DNA of 64,000 nt from Globodera rostochiensis (lineage: Eukaryota > Nematoda > Chromadorea > Rhabditida > Heteroderidae): positions 88,668 through 152,667 of the forward strand of contig JAEVLN010000044.1 in NCBI GenBank assembly GCA_018350325.1, in the 5' to 3' direction. The first letter of the stretch is position 1, and every line of letters starts with the position of its first letter. Below are positions 37,836 through 50,843 of the stretch, in pieces. Under the pieces are notes generated by a model. That model searched no databases. It saw only the letters and a list, made by a program, of their open reading frames with translations, and had not been told where the DNA came from. The position numbers were made by a program, and so were the translations under genes.

Positions 37836-40800
37836 TTGTCCTACTTGTCCAACTCGACCTCCTCCTCGTCATCCCTCTCCTGCAGGTTGGTACTACTCCG
37901 GCTCTGCCCCTATTCTCTACATCACATTCCCAAGGCAATTCATCGCACTTTCACTGTTCCGGAGCTTCGACACACTTTTGGAGTCGATCGTCATGACCAA
38001 GTTCCCGAGTACAACTTGCTGACTTCGGTTAAGCGTGAACTAAGCGCCGATGGGACCACGCGGAAAATACAATTCCGGGCCTGGAACACGTCCTTTCTGA
38101 TCGAACTCCGCCCGAACCATCGACTAATCAGTCCCCACATGGTAAGCCAGTACTGAGTTTGAATTACATTCATTTACAAACCAGATCTCAGTTGTTCGCC
38201 ATGCTAACCAAACAATATCGCGCCAAGGCCTTCCTCGTCGATCATTTTCCAATTGCCATTTCCATGGCCACGTCCTTTCTCACGGAGGTTTTCGTGCAGC
38301 CATTTCGGACTGTCATCGACTTATGGGCATCATCGTCCAGAAAAGTCACTTTTTGGTGTTGCAAACAGTGCCTGAAAGGATGAGGAGGAAAAAGAAGAGA
38401 AGGAGGAGGAGGAAGAAGAGGTCGGACGGACAGGAAAGAGATGCCGAATATTTAGTGTATAAGCGAACGACGATGGTTAATTCGTTGGAGGAAAAACTCA
38501 CCGGGTGGAGGCTAAAACAAGAAAACGGGAGAGGCCCATTGACAGGACGTCCTGATACTGGTCGGGGACTGAGGATGGTCAGCAGGATCAATGAGGTGAG
38601 TGACTTGCGGAGACTGATCAACAGAAAGAAACAAATGATAATTGAGGAAACACGAGAGAATTATGAAGAAAGGGAAGAGGAAGTGAAAAGTGCGGCCGAA
38701 GCTGCAGCCGCTGAGGACGGGCAGCTGTTCTGCGACGTGTCCAGTCAGTCGCCGCCGCCAACCAAATGAATGCCAATTGCTTTAACCCCCCATTTAGCGG
38801 ACAACGGCACTTTGTCAGTTCTCCCCCCAGAACTTGCCAACTACACTCTCCCGTCAGCGGCCAACCTGAACTCTCTGTTCATCTTCCCCCAGTTGGACCC
38901 AATAACCTTGGCAATTCAAATCTCCCCCCCCTCCAAAAATCAATTGTCCCTCACTTTCTCAGGAAATTGGCCTTTTCCTCGACTCGATGCTTTTCGAGCA
39001 TTTCCGACGGGAGTTCACAGCCGAGCCCGAACAGCATTTGACCGACTTTTCATTGGCACTGATCAACAATGTGAGAGAGCGTAGAGGGGGAGGAGAAGCC
39101 CCAATAATTCCATTTACCCTCCAAAAAGGTGCACGTTCTTTACCAACAGCCGAGCCTTTCCCCTAATTTGGACATTGTCGTCGTCCATTTTGAACTGTGG
39201 AAGGCCCAACCGGTAAAGTCATCAGAAGTTTGTCTAAAAAGTGAGACGCCACCCCACCACTCCTTAAGGCTCCTCTGGCAACGGAATTGCACCGGAATGG
39301 CCAAGCCCAGTCTCTGGTCGGTTTCTGGTGCCGTGCCGTTCTCCGCAGTCGCTTCCCCTTCCAGTTGGACTCCTTTTGTCGTCACCAAGCCCGCGTCAAT
39401 CCTGGCACCGACCTGACTGACCCAAACCACTGGGACCACGCGGTGCTCCTCACCGGGTGAATTCTTCTCACTTAGCATCCGAAGCGATCAAATTTAAAAG
39501 CATCCCAAAAATGATGAACTCGCCATGTCCTACCAAAACAATTCCTCTCATTTCTGCAGCTACGACATTTACCACACAACTTCGAGCGTTGCCGGCGTTG
39601 CCCCGGTTGGCAGAATGTGCGACGAGCTGTTCGCGTGCTCCCTGGTGGAGGGACTCCATTTGGGACGCTCTTTTGTCCTCGCACACGAAATGGGCCACAA
39701 GTTGGGGATTTAAAATTTCCCAAAACTTCCAATGGCCTCTTCTCAGCATGGGAATGGTCCACGACGGGGTGCAGAACCAGTGTGGACGGAGCTGTTGTCT
39801 GATGTCAGCCGTGAACGGTGCCGGCAAGACCACATGGAGCAGCTGTTCCGTCCGCGAGTTCAACTCCTTTTTGCTCCAATTGGAGTTTGTGTGGCCAAGT
39901 TGATAAAAGCATTTACTTTAGCCCCTAAGTGATCAAAATGGCCTTTTTCAGGGCCTTGATAGGCAATTTATAATTTTGCAATTTAGCGAAAGCGGCAGGG
40001 GAAATTGTCTACGGGACCCGGCAGAGTCCATCGCTTCGCACGACCATTTGAAGGACGGGCGGCTTCCGGGCCAACGTTTTACTGCGGACCAGCAATGTTC
40101 GTACTTTTGGGGAAGAGACTTCCAAGTGGAAATTCCCAATGGTCGCTCCTTCGAGGTTCTCCGATTGGAAGCATTCTCTTCATCTTTCGTTCGTTTAATT
40201 GTTAGGATATCTGTCGCATTTTGTGGTGCGGTAACAGCGGCTCCACCATCTCCACAGCACATCCAGCCCTTGAGGGGAGTTGGTGTGGAGACCAACGGGT
40301 GAGAGATTGGCATTGCCTATTTGCCTTGACCACGTCCATCTTCAACAGTGGTGCCATCGCGGACAGTGCGAAGAATGGCATTCCGAAATGGGCGCTTTCC
40401 CAACTGCGCTCGATGGAAAGTGGTCTGACTGGACATCAGCTGAGAAACAGTGTCCGATCACTCAGTGCCAGATCACTGGATCCATCGCTCTCATCAGCCA
40501 ACTCCGAACTTGCACTGCTCCAGCGTAAGTGTTTACTTTTAACACATATATTTGTCTATTTCGGGCCCAACAACGGCGGCCGAACATGTGAAGGGTCCAA
40601 CGTCCGCGGCATCGTTTGCGGGGGGTCGCGCTCTCTCTGCGAGGGGTTCACGGGCAAAGAGTTCGGAGACCGCCTTTGCAGTGCCATTCTTCACGACCAG
40701 ATCAGACCGGACAAGCAGCTCAGCGGGGACAGCTTTTTGCGTTTGTTGCATTGCCTTTGCTCATTTGGCACTTAACGCCACCATATTCATTCATTAGATC

Positions 40801-43800
40801 AAAGTCAGCCGTGCAAAATTTGGTGTCATGTTCGAGATTCCGAACTGATTCGAAATAAGGGACAATTCCCGAACGGTAATTAACAATTTGATTTATTGTT
40901 TTGCATTCTCCGCATATTCAGGTTCCCCCTGCGGCCCCAACCATTTTTGTGTCGGCGGTGTGTGTCTGATGGTAATTAAGTTAATGACAATATGCCGAGA
41001 ACACATTACGAGACTGACTGGGTCTAATAATCATTCAATTATGTACTTAATTACCATCTAATCATTCATTCTCTGTGCTCAGATGGGATGTGACGGGCGC
41101 GCTTTGGTTCAGAGTCCGTCCGATTGTCCTTCGGCAGATTCGACAGAACTGAACGTTAAGCCCCAATTAAAGCATTCATTCGTCATTTCCATATTCAGTT
41201 CATCATTTCGACTGGGAATCTCCGAAAACATTCGACGAAAGCCGAAAAATGGGACCAATGGGGGCAATGGTCCGTCTGCTCCGCCACTTGCGGTGACTTC
41301 GGCGTTCAGAAAAGGACGCGAAAATGCCGTTTCCCCGTGGAATCGGTAATTGGAAGAGGGCGAAGACACTTTAATAATGGCGGCACCTTCTGAAGGAATG
41401 TGCGGGAAAGGACAGCGAAGTGAGGGCGTGTGACCCAACGCCGTCCCGGTGTGAGGCAATGTTCTCGGAATGGACAGGTTTTGTCCAATTGGGGAGGGCC
41501 AAATGAATAAGACAAACGAAACTCTAAAGAATGGTCCGATTGTGATGGGCCGTGCGGACAGAAAGACGCGGGAAGGCGGAGACGACGGAGGAAATGCATG
41601 GCAAATGTCGCGGACTGCACGGAAGCGACGGTCGAAGAGGAGCCATGCCGAAGGGTTTGAATCGAAAAGCACACGAAAAAAAGGATTTGAAAACAATTAT
41701 TAATTTAAGGTAAACTGTTCGGAGTGGGGCCAATGGACTGCTTGGACAGAATGTGTGGGGAGATGCGGGGAGGAGGGCGAGAGGAGCAGGGAGCGCAAGT
41801 GTTCTGCGGAAGGTTGGTGGGTTGATGGAGTGTTGGGGGGGGGGGGCAGGAGTTCGGGGGGCATCGGAATCATTAATTAAGTGTTGGGGGGGGGGAGTTC
41901 GGGGGGCATCGGAATCATTAATTAAGTGTTGGGGGGGCAGGAGTTCGGGGGGCATCGGAATCATTAATTAAGTGTTGGGGGGGGGGGGGGGGGAGTTCGG
42001 GGGGCATCGGAATCATTAATTAAGTGTTGGGGGGGGCAGGAGTTCGGGGGGCATCGGAATCATTAATTAAGTGTTGGGGGGGGGGGAGTTCGGGGGGCAT
42101 CGGAATCATTAATTAAGTGTTGGGGGGGGGGGGGCAGGAGTTCGGGGGGCATCGGAATCATTAATTAAGTGTTGGGGGGGGGAGTTCGGGGGGCATCGGA
42201 ATCATTAATTAAGTGTTGGGGGGGGGAGTTCGGGGGGCACCGGAATCATTAATTAATTCAGGTGGGGAGGGAGACGCCGAGTTGGGATGTGAGGGGCATT
42301 CTGTCCAGAGAGAGCGATGCAATGAGACTAAGTGTGAGATGGCGCTGAATGACGAAAGAGGGTGGGGAGAGGTGATCGGAGGGGGGGGGGGGGGGGGGGG
42401 GCGTCTTTCGATTACGGGAAAAAGGACTTTTGTAGTGGCAGCCTTGTTCGGTGAGCTGCGGGATCGGATTTCAATTCAGGGAAAGGCTATGCGGGGACAG
42501 ACAATGTGCCGGCAGTGGGAAGCAGGCGAGGACGTGCAATGTTCAAGTGCTATTGGGGGGGGGGGAAGGCAATTCGCTAATTGTTTCGTTTAAGGACTGT
42601 TCCCGAGTGCTCGACATGCCGGTTTGGAGTGAGTGGTCGTTGTGGAGTGTTTGTTCCCGAACTTGCGGCCAGGGGGTTCAGCAACGTTTCCGACGGTGCA
42701 TGAACGGACTTTGCTCCGCTGGAGAATCGTTAAAGGAGCAGAAACGATGCGTACTTGGCCCGTGTCCACAGGCAATTCACTCAGAGTTAATAAACGACCA
42801 GCCAATTCTTTCAGTGGTCAATTTGGTCTCAATGGACAAAATGTGCGTCTTGCAGTGTATTTGAAACACGCAAAAGGCAAAGACAATGTGTCGTAAAAGT
42901 GGCAATAGCGGAAGGACAACAGGAAGAGACTGAGTTGGGCCAGGAAGCTTGCAGCTCGGGTAGGAAGGATAATGATCGAGGAGGGTGGGGGCGGGAGGTG
43001 ATCAGAAAGAGTACGTCATCAACTTCTCCGATTAGCAGGTGCCCCCATTGAGTTCGACACTTGCGAACGGTCGTGTGCGGAAGAGGAAAGTGCCAAAGTG
43101 CACGGGGTAAAGATAGTTCAAGCGACCGGTAACGTCAGTGAGTCATTGACCGGGAGTTGGACACAATGGGGCGACTGGTCACAGTGTTCCGCGACTTGCG
43201 GGAATGGAACGCGTCGAAGGGAGCGTACCTGCGAAGGCGGAGGGAGAGGCGGATGCGGTTGGCAGGACGCGGAGACGGAGCAGTGCCGCGAGCAACGATG
43301 TGAGGGACACGCGAACGCGCACAATGTTTCCGGAAATGCTTTGGCAGAAGGTCAGTCGCACTTTTAAGGGGGACGAACGGATTGGCATCCAAACATTCAG
43401 CAACAAAAAGCGTCGTCCGTTACCCGACTTGGTCAGAATGGTCCGAATGGTCCGCCTGTTCTTGCTTCTCACTCAAACGCTACAGACGGCGTTTCTGCCG
43501 CGTTCATGACCCCCAGTTGAAGGTGGGCTGGGATTATTCTAGAAAGTTTTAAAATATTCTTTGCAGGGATTCTGTGCCGGATCAATCATTGATCAGAGCC
43601 CATGCATCCCTCCCGATTTGTCCACATCCCTTGAGGGGAAACAATGTGTTGCCATTGCAGGCAGTTGGTCGGACAAGCACCGAAAGGAGATTAACCACAC
43701 TGAGTTTATTTTGACAGGTCCGCTTGGTCGGAGTGGTCGGACTGCTCCCAAGACTGCGGCACGCGGGGACATCGCATTCGGAACCGAATGTGCGCCAATC

Positions 43801-46800
43801 CGCTCCCGTCCAATAGGTAAATGAATGGCAATAATCGCGCAGCTTTTTCTTTCACCGATCAGCCAATTTTCCGATTTTAGGGGCTCCTATTGTGTCGGTT
43901 TCTCATTCGACCAGGTCCCCTGTGACCAAGCCGCCATTATTTGTCGTGGTGATCCAATCGATGGCCGTTGGAGTGAATGGTCCGATTGGTCTCAATGTTC
44001 GAATCCATGTGCCAACGGACAAAGGTCGCGGTCGAGATACTGCTCTAACCCCCGCCCTCAAAATGGCGGCAAACAATGTTCCGGAACAGATTTTGAGTTG
44101 CAGGTCCTGTGACCGCCCCCCCCCCTCAAATTGCAACATTCGTTTAGGCTTGTTCCGAGCCGGCTTTGTGCCAAATCTGTGAGTTAAAGCGCCAACAAAA
44201 GCCCCCCCCCCTTCGCTCACTTCACCCCTTTCATTTCAAAGTTCACTCACCGCTAAGTCTCTCGCCAAATGTTTCATCCACCAACACATCTTTGCCTTCA
44301 CCACCTCAGCCCCTATGGGGCCCCTGGTCCCCGTGGTCCAATTGCACTTCCAATTGTGCTTTTGCCCTCCGGCGACGATTCCGCTTGTGCGAGTTGTCCA
44401 AAGAGGCGCAACTTTCGACAAAAAGCTGCGAAGGAATTGCTCAAATGACAGCAATGTGCGATACGCCCTTTTCCTGTCCAAATGGTCTCTTCTAACATTC
44501 ACAAATCACAAAAATAACCAACCGATCACTAACAAATAAACTAACAAAACGCACAGATACGGCGGTGACAGACGGACGATGGACGGAATGGAGCGAATGG
44601 TCGGCGGCTAACTGCGAATGGGGGACGTGCAACGGCGGGAGGGATTCGGCAGAGGACGAGGAAATGGGGGAGGAGGAGACGGAAGAGGACGGGGGAGGCT
44701 CCGGAGAGGAGGAAACTCCGACGGAAGAGGACCGGGAGCAGCACTTTGGGGGTTATTCTATGGCATTGGCACACGCACTTAACACTCGAACAAGGTCCGA
44801 AAATTATCGATTTTAACCCAACCACCACACATTCACAAATCAAATCACATCCTTAGTTTTTGGCACCCTCGTCAATCTGTGCCCTCCCTTCCCCTATTTC
44901 CCAATGCCCCCCCCCATTTCCTCACATCCTTAGTTTTTGGCACCCTCGTCAATCTGTGCCCTCCCTTCCCCTATTTCCCAATGCCCCCCCCCATTTCCTC
45001 ACATCCTTAGTTTTTGGCACCCTCGTCAATCTGTGCCCTCCCCTTCCCCTATTTCCCAATGCCCCCCCCATTTCCTCACATCCTTAGTTTTTGGCACCCT
45101 CGTCAATCTGTGCCCTCCCCTTCCCCTATTTCCCAATGCCCCCCCCATTTCCTCACATCCTTAGTTTTTGGCACCCTCGTCAATCTGTGCCCTCCCCTTC
45201 CCCTATTTCCCAATGCCCCCCCATTTCCTCACATCCTTAGTTTTTGGCACCCTCGTCAATCTGTGCCCTCCCCTTCCCCTATTTCCCAATGCCCCCCCCA
45301 TTTCCTCACATCCTTAGTTTTTGGCACCCTCGTCAATCTGTGCCCTCCCCTTCCCCTATTTCCCAATGCCCCCCCCCATTTCCTCACATCCTTAGTTTTT
45401 GGCACCCTCGTCAATCTGTGCCCTCCCCTTCCCCTATTTCCCAATGCCCCCCCCATTTCCTCACATCCTTAGTTTTTGGCACCCTCGTCAATCTGTGCCC
45501 TCCCCTTCCCCTATTTCCCAATGCCCCCCCCCATTTCCTCACATCCTTAGTTTTTGGCACCCTCGTCAATCTGTGCCCTCCCCTTCCCCTATTTCCCAAT
45601 GCCCCCCCCCATTTCCTCACATCCTTAGTTTTTGGCACCCTCGTCAATCTGTGCCCTCCCCTTCCCCTATTTCCCAATGCCCCCCCCATTTCCTCACATC
45701 CTTAGTTTTTGGCACCCTCGTCAATCTGTGCCCTCCCCTTCCCCTATTTCCCAATGCCCCCCCCATTTCCTCACATCCTTAGTTTTTGGCACCCTCGTCA
45801 ATCTGTGCCCTCCCCTTCCCCTATTTCCCAATGCCCCCCCCATTTCCTCACATCCTTAGTTTTTGGCACCCTCGTCAATCTGTGCCCTCCCCTTCCCCTA
45901 TTTCCCAATGCCCCCCCCATTTCCTCACATCCTTAGTTTTTGGCACCCTCGTCAATCTGTGCCCTCCCCTTCCCCTATTTCCCAATGCCCCCCCCCATTT
46001 CCTCACATCCTTAGTTTTTGGCACCCTCGTCAATCTGTGCCCTCCCCTTCCCCTATTTCCCAATGCCCCCCCCCATTTCCTCACATCCTTAGTTTTTGGC
46101 ACCCTCGTCAATCTGTGCCCTCCCCTTCCCCTATTTCCCAATGCCCCCCCCCATTTCCTCACATCCTTAGTTTTTGGCACCCTCGTCAATCTGTGCCCTC
46201 CCCTTCCCCTATTTCCCAATGCCCCCCCCCATTTCCTCACATCTGTGCCCTCCCTTCCCCTATTGCCCAATGCCCCCCCCATTTCCTCCACATCCTTAGT
46301 TTTTGGCACCCTCGTCAATCTGTGCCCTCCCCTTCCCCTATTTTCCCAATGCCCCCCCCATTTCCTCACATCCTTACTTTTTGGCACCCTCGTCAATCTG
46401 TGCCCTCCCTTCCCCTATTTCCCCAATGCCCCCCCCATTTCCTCACATCCTTAGTTTTTGGCACCCTCGTCAATCTGTGCCCTCCCCTTCCCCTATTTCC
46501 CAATGCCCCCCCCATTTCCTCACATCCTTAGTTTTTGGCACCCCTCGTCAATCTGTGCCCTCCCCTTCCCCTATTTCCCAATGCCCCCCCCCATTTCCTC
46601 ACATCCTTACTTTTTGGCACCCTCGTCAATCTGTGCCCTCCCCTTCCCCTATTTCCCAATGCCCCCCCCATTTCCTCACATCCTTAGTTTTGGCACCCTC
46701 GTCAATCTGTGCCCTCCCCTTCCCCTATTTCCCAATGCCCCCCCCCATTTCCTCACATCCTTACTTTTTGGCACCCTCGTCAATCTGTGCCCAATGCCCC

Positions 46801-48162
46801 CCCATTTCCTCACATCCTTAGTTTTTGGCACCCTCGTCAATCTGTGCCCTCCCCTTCCCCTATTTCCCAATGCCCCCCCATTTCCTCACATCCTTAGTTT
46901 TTGGCACCCTCGTCAATCTGTGCCCTCCCCTTCCCCTATTTCCCAATGCCCCCCCATTTCCTCACATCCTTAGTTTTTGGCACCCTCGTCAATCTGTGCC
47001 CTCCCCTTCCCCTATTTCCCAATGCCCCCCCCATTTCCTCACATCCTTAGTTTTTGGCACCCTCGTCAATCTGTGCCCTCCCCTTCCCCTATTTCCCAAT
47101 GCCCCCCCCCCATTTCCTCACATCCTTAGTTTTTGGCACCCTCGTCAATCTGTGCCCTCCCCTTCCCCTATTTCCCAATGCCCCCCCCATTTCCTCACAT
47201 CCTTACTTTTTGGCACCCTCGTCAATCTGTGCCCTCCCCTTCCCCTATTTCCCAATGCCCCCCCCCCATTTCCTCACATCCTTAGTTTTTGGCACCCTCG
47301 TCAATCTGTGCCCTCCCCTTCCCCTATTTCCCAATGCCCCCCCCCCATTTCCTCACATCCTTACTTTTTGGCACCCTCGTCAATCTGTGCCCTCCCCTTC
47401 CCCTATTTCCCAATGCCCCCCCCCATTTCCTCACATCCTTACTTTTTGGCACCCTCGTCAATCTGTGCCCTCCCCTTCCCCTATTTCCCAATGCCCCCCC
47501 CCCCATTTCCTCACATCCTTACTTTTTGGCACCCTCGTCAATCTGTGCCCTCCCCTTCCCCTATTTCCCAATGCCCCCCCCCATTTCCTCACATCCTTAC
47601 TTTTTGGCACCCTCGTCAATCTGTGCCCTCCCCTTCCCCTATTTCCCAATGCCCCCCCATTTCCTCACATCCTTAGTTTTGGCACCCTCGTCAATCTGTG
47701 CCCTCCCCTTCCCCTATTTCCCAATGCCCCCCCCCATTTCCTCACATCCTTACTTTTTGGCACCCTCGTCAATCTGTGCCCTCCCCTTCCCCTATTTCCC
47801 AATGCCCCCCCCCATTTCCTCACATCCTTACTTTTTGGCACCCTCGTCAATCTGTGCCCTCCCCTTCCCCTATTTCCCAATGCCCCCCCCATTTCCTCAC
47901 ATCCTTAGTTTTTGGCACCCTCGTCAATCTGTGCCCTCCCCTTCCCCTATTTCCCAATGCCCCCCCCATTTCCAGGACTCGCGCCTGCTCAGCTCCTTCT
48001 CCCGGCGGCACTCCCTGCTTTGGGCCCTCCTCACAGCGCACTTCCTGCCCAAAGGGCGCCTCTTCCGCCAAATGCGACCGCTCCTCCACTTCCGTTTTGC
48101 AGCTGATTTCCAACATTTGGCAAATGGACAACGTATTCATTCGTCGGATGGTCAATTTCTAA
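37836..48162 (+). CDS. ADAMTS-family secreted metalloprotease with multiple TSP1 repeats
   Basis: Extracellular-matrix protease. The pro-domain exons (about 37836-38141 and 38185 onward) include PEYNLLTSV, FLIELRPNHRLISP and CHFHGHVLSHGGFRAAISDC. A very basic furin-type stretch (RMRRKKKRRRRRKKR) follows. Catalytic exons at 38963-39068, 39128-39213, 39270-39457, 39560-39697 and 39748 onward give HWDHAVLLTG, then HEMGHN|MGMVHDG (the zinc site, split by an intron) and SCCLMSAVNGAGKTTWS. Disintegrin-like and first TSP1 segments follow (40000-40720). At least seven more TSP1 repeats lie from 41240 to 44700, for example SEWGQWTAWTEC, WSEWSLWSVCSRTCGQG, WTQWGDWSQCSATCGNG and WSEWSDWSQCSNPC. The last exon (47976-48162) completes a TSP1 with RACSAPSPGGTPC. 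The catalytic sequence looks closer to nematode ADT-type than GON-1. Start and some TSP exons are uncertain. Confidence 0.88.
41835..42258 (+). repeat. About 50-bp G-rich tandem array in an ADAMTS intron
   Basis: About nine units of the form GTGTTGGGGGG(n), optionally CAGG, then AGTTCGGGGGGCATCGG and AATCATTAATTAA. Units differ in G-run length and in presence of the CAGG. The host intron starts at GTTGGTGG (about 41814) after the exon encoding ECVGRCGEEGERSRERKC. It ends at TTAATTCAG (42261) before the exon encoding EGDAELGCEGHSVQRERC. Confidence 0.92.
44850..47970 (+). repeat. 77-bp tandem array filling the last ADAMTS intron
   Basis: About 40 units, each reading ACATCCTTAGTTTTTGGCAC, CCTCGTCAATCTGTGCCC, TCCCCTTCCCCTATTTCCC, AATGCCCCCCC, ATTTCCTC in order. 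Variation is mainly C-run length (6-10) and TTAG/TTAC; a few units are shortened (near 46240 and 46790). The array runs to within 5 bp of the true acceptor: the last unit's CCCCCCCATTTCC continues directly into AG and the final exon at 47976. Long Pro-rich frames across it are accidental. Confidence 0.95.
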
Positions 48163-49767
48163 AGATTTCACTCTTTCGGCCATGAATCTCATTTTTTAAA
48201 GATTAATTTAGCCTTAACCAATATAAGTGCACTTCTCTTCATGTCCCTCTCAAGTCTTTCTCACTTTGAAATTTGTTAGGGTTCACCCGACCTCCCGACA
48301 CGGAAGTGTCGCTACTTGTCGGGGGGTCGGAGAGAATTTTCTGAAATCGGAGACTCCATCTGATCTGGGGGATAATTCATTTCAGAGAAAGCGCATTGAC
48401 TAATGAAAACATTGTTGCTCAAACCCTTAAGAAAGGGACCGGGCGGGCCCTGAACCTTAATTTATAACTTATTTAAAGTTCCATTATTAATGTGCTATCA
48501 TTCCATTCCAATACATTTTTACGTCTTTCACGTCGATTTTTATGTTTTCCATGTTCGAGAATAAATTTGATTTTAGTATTCATAATGTTAACAAAACATA
48601 CATTGGAATAAAGTGGGTGAATGCAATAAAAGTGGAGCTAGACCCTCAGATCATTTGTCAGACCCAACTTCACTATTATGTGAATACCGAATTATTTAGG
48701 GTGTGTCTTTTTTTAATGAAAATTATTGTTTAATTTAATTTAAAAATAATCATAAACTCAAAACATCCACTACTGTGATCGATGATATATTCCCCACGGG
48801 CATAGAAGTGGGGTTTGGTTGGATCGAAGTGCTCAAGTTCGGCAAGTTTTCTAAAAAGAGACAAACCCGGGTTTTTGGGGTCGAAACCGATGGTTAGCCA
48901 GGGGGAGCCACTGCTTTTTGTCCACAGATTCTTGTTGAATTCCATTCATCAAATGTCACAAATGACGTTGAAGCTGTTGTTGTGCGGCTGCCAAACGCTG
49001 ATTTTCTCTTGTTACGGTCAGTTCGTGGGCGCCCATTTTCCCTTCCCTTCCGCATTTGCTTCCCGAGTTTGTGCAAAATCCTGGCGATTTGCTTGAAGGA
49101 ACAGTTGAAGTCCTCCGCCAACATGGCGCGTATTCAACGACGGATCCGTTTCCTTCTTCCGTCATGAAATAGAATATTTTGAAGTGAAATTTGTAGAGCC
49201 CGACTTGGACCTTGGTACAGGCCTGGATTTTTCCTGTACCCAGAGTCCAGGTCCAGTGGAGCCTCCGCGACCCTGGATTTTCCTAGACCTGGACTTTGGT
49301 CCAGGAAATCAGGTCCAGGCACCTCCTTAAAATCCAGGTCAAGGCATAATAAACCTGGATTTCATGGATTAAAAATACACCCCTAAAGATGGTGTTTCTG
49401 AGCAACAAACGGCAGAATACCGCTTAAAATGAATCATAGTGGACAGTCCCCGGCCCCTAAAGTGGGCAGCCACTGATTTTGGGCGTTTTGTTTGACATTT
49501 GTTAGTTCGTCCAACGGTGCCGCATGACTCCACACGATTTGCGAAGTTCGGTTGACCATGACGAACTCTCGAGACACAACACGGAAAGAGACTGTTGGAT
49601 TCTGTTGTTTGACATGGTACACAAAGGTCCACCGTTGTGTCATTTCGGCAGTTATGAGTTTCCCTCCCAAATTTAGGTGTACGATTTAACGCAATATTTG
49701 GAGTTTCATCCCGGGGCGTTTTGACGAAAAATCCATTGACGAAAATCGTGCCACCCCCACAAGGAGT
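48163..49767 (-). other. Mostly unassigned; possible small reverse-strand gene at 48730-49670
   Basis: Reverse frames at 49670-49434 (starting MGGKLITAEMTQRWTFVYHV), 49165-48956 or 49124-48894, and 48945-48730 (WLTIGFDPKNPGLSLF, then HFYARGEYIIDHSSGC) look less repetitive than their surroundings and could be exons of one gene. I do not recognise the protein and could not confirm splice phases. Between them, 49193-49345 is a low-complexity CCTGGA/TCCAGG element starting TAGAGCCCGAC, a hAT-like terminus without a visible partner. The stretch 48200-48500 shows nothing else. Confidence 0.25.
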
Positions 49768-50398
49768 GTGGGTCGTTTCGGCCCCGCCCTTTCGGCCCCG
49801 AGACGTTTCGGGGGAACGGGGATCGATTCGTTCCCCACCGATTCGTTCACCTACGATTCGTTCCCCATATACGATTCGTTCCCCTCGAAAAAAATAAAAA
49901 AATTTCCAAAGTCCATAAAAAAGGGTTTATAGGGGGTATACGGGGGCATTGAACCTGAATATAACCTCCATTTCGACCAATTTCGAACCCCGGACCCTAG
50001 TTCGAACAATTTTTCAAAAACAAATTTTTTTGTCAAAACCGATTTTTATAACAAAATCGTTCAAAATTATATTTGTACGATCTCCCGTTCGTTCTTACAT
50101 GCTTTTTAGAACCATTTAAACGACTTTAAAAACAAATTTTTTTTTTGGAAAAAAACATTTTTTTTGATCAATTGTTCGAATTCGGGTCCGGGATTCGACA
50201 TAAGTAAAAACGGAACCCGAAACGTGTTCTCCGCACGTGTTTTAGACGATTTTTTGAGGTTTAAAGGCATTTTTGTGGAGGGGAACGAATCGTTACAAAG
50301 GGAACGAATCGTTACAAAGGGAACGAATCGTTACAAAGGGAACGAATCGTTACAAAGGGAACGAATCGTTACAAAAGGAACGAATCGTATATGGGGAA

Positions 50399-50843
50399 CA
50401 GGGAGGCCAACTCAACTGCGGTAAAATATGGCAACCGGCTCCAAAAATATGGCATTTTATGGCATCGAGGGGTCAAAAATATGGCATTTTTATGGCATGT
50501 TTTCTTTAAGAATGTTCAAAAACGTAAATTTTTTTGATAATTCTGCTTCACTGTTGGGGGAGGGGGGGGGGGGGGGGGGGGTCGGCGGTGCCGATAGGCG
50601 TCGCCGAGAAAATTTTGAATTTTTGACTCTCATTTGTTAAGAGATTTGCAACCAAAAACTTAAAATTGTACGAATCAAGGAGCACTATTTTTGGGAATTC
50701 TCATTTTTCCTTTAAAAATGAGATATTTTCAAATGTTCTAAAATATGGCAAAATTATGGCAAGTGTGGAAATATGGCAAACAATAAGGCAAATTTCCAAA
50801 ATTATCGCATTTGCCTTAAAAATAAGGCAATTTGGCATCCCTG
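50399..50843. mobile_element. hAT-like MITE nested in the palindromic repeat
   Basis: Termini CAGGGAGGCCAA and TTGGCATCCCTG are inverted with one mismatch, flanked by the exact 8-bp duplication ATGGGGAA (50391-50398 and 50844-50851). The 445-bp interior has repeated AATATGGCA motifs in inverse orientations near the two ends, a G-run at 50555-50581 and one copy of the hairpin module (50582-50607). Confidence 0.85.
50582..50648 (+). repeat. Hairpin module, copy 1
   Basis: Left arm TCGGCGGTGCC, loop GATA, right arm GGCGTCGCCGA (50582-50607), then the conserved AT-rich tail GAAAATTTTGAATTTTTGAC and CTCATTTGTTAAG. Other copies are at 57359, 58088, 63408 (+ strand) and 63732-63757 (- strand), with truncated ones at 7552-7603 and 57278-57300. 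Confidence 0.8.

Noticed and set aside
44860..47908. Long Pro-rich frames (up to 298 codons) over the ADAMTS array
   Set aside because: Period 77 keeps several frames open by chance, and the flanking exons define the region as an intron.
48278..48460. Another hAT-like element starting TAGGGTTCACCC and ending near CCCTGAACCTTA
   Set aside because: The inverted match is short and no 8-bp direct repeats flank it.
49193..49345. Complete hAT-like element beginning TAGAGCCCGAC
   Set aside because: Only a left-type terminus is present; no matching right end or target duplication, so only a remnant can be supported.
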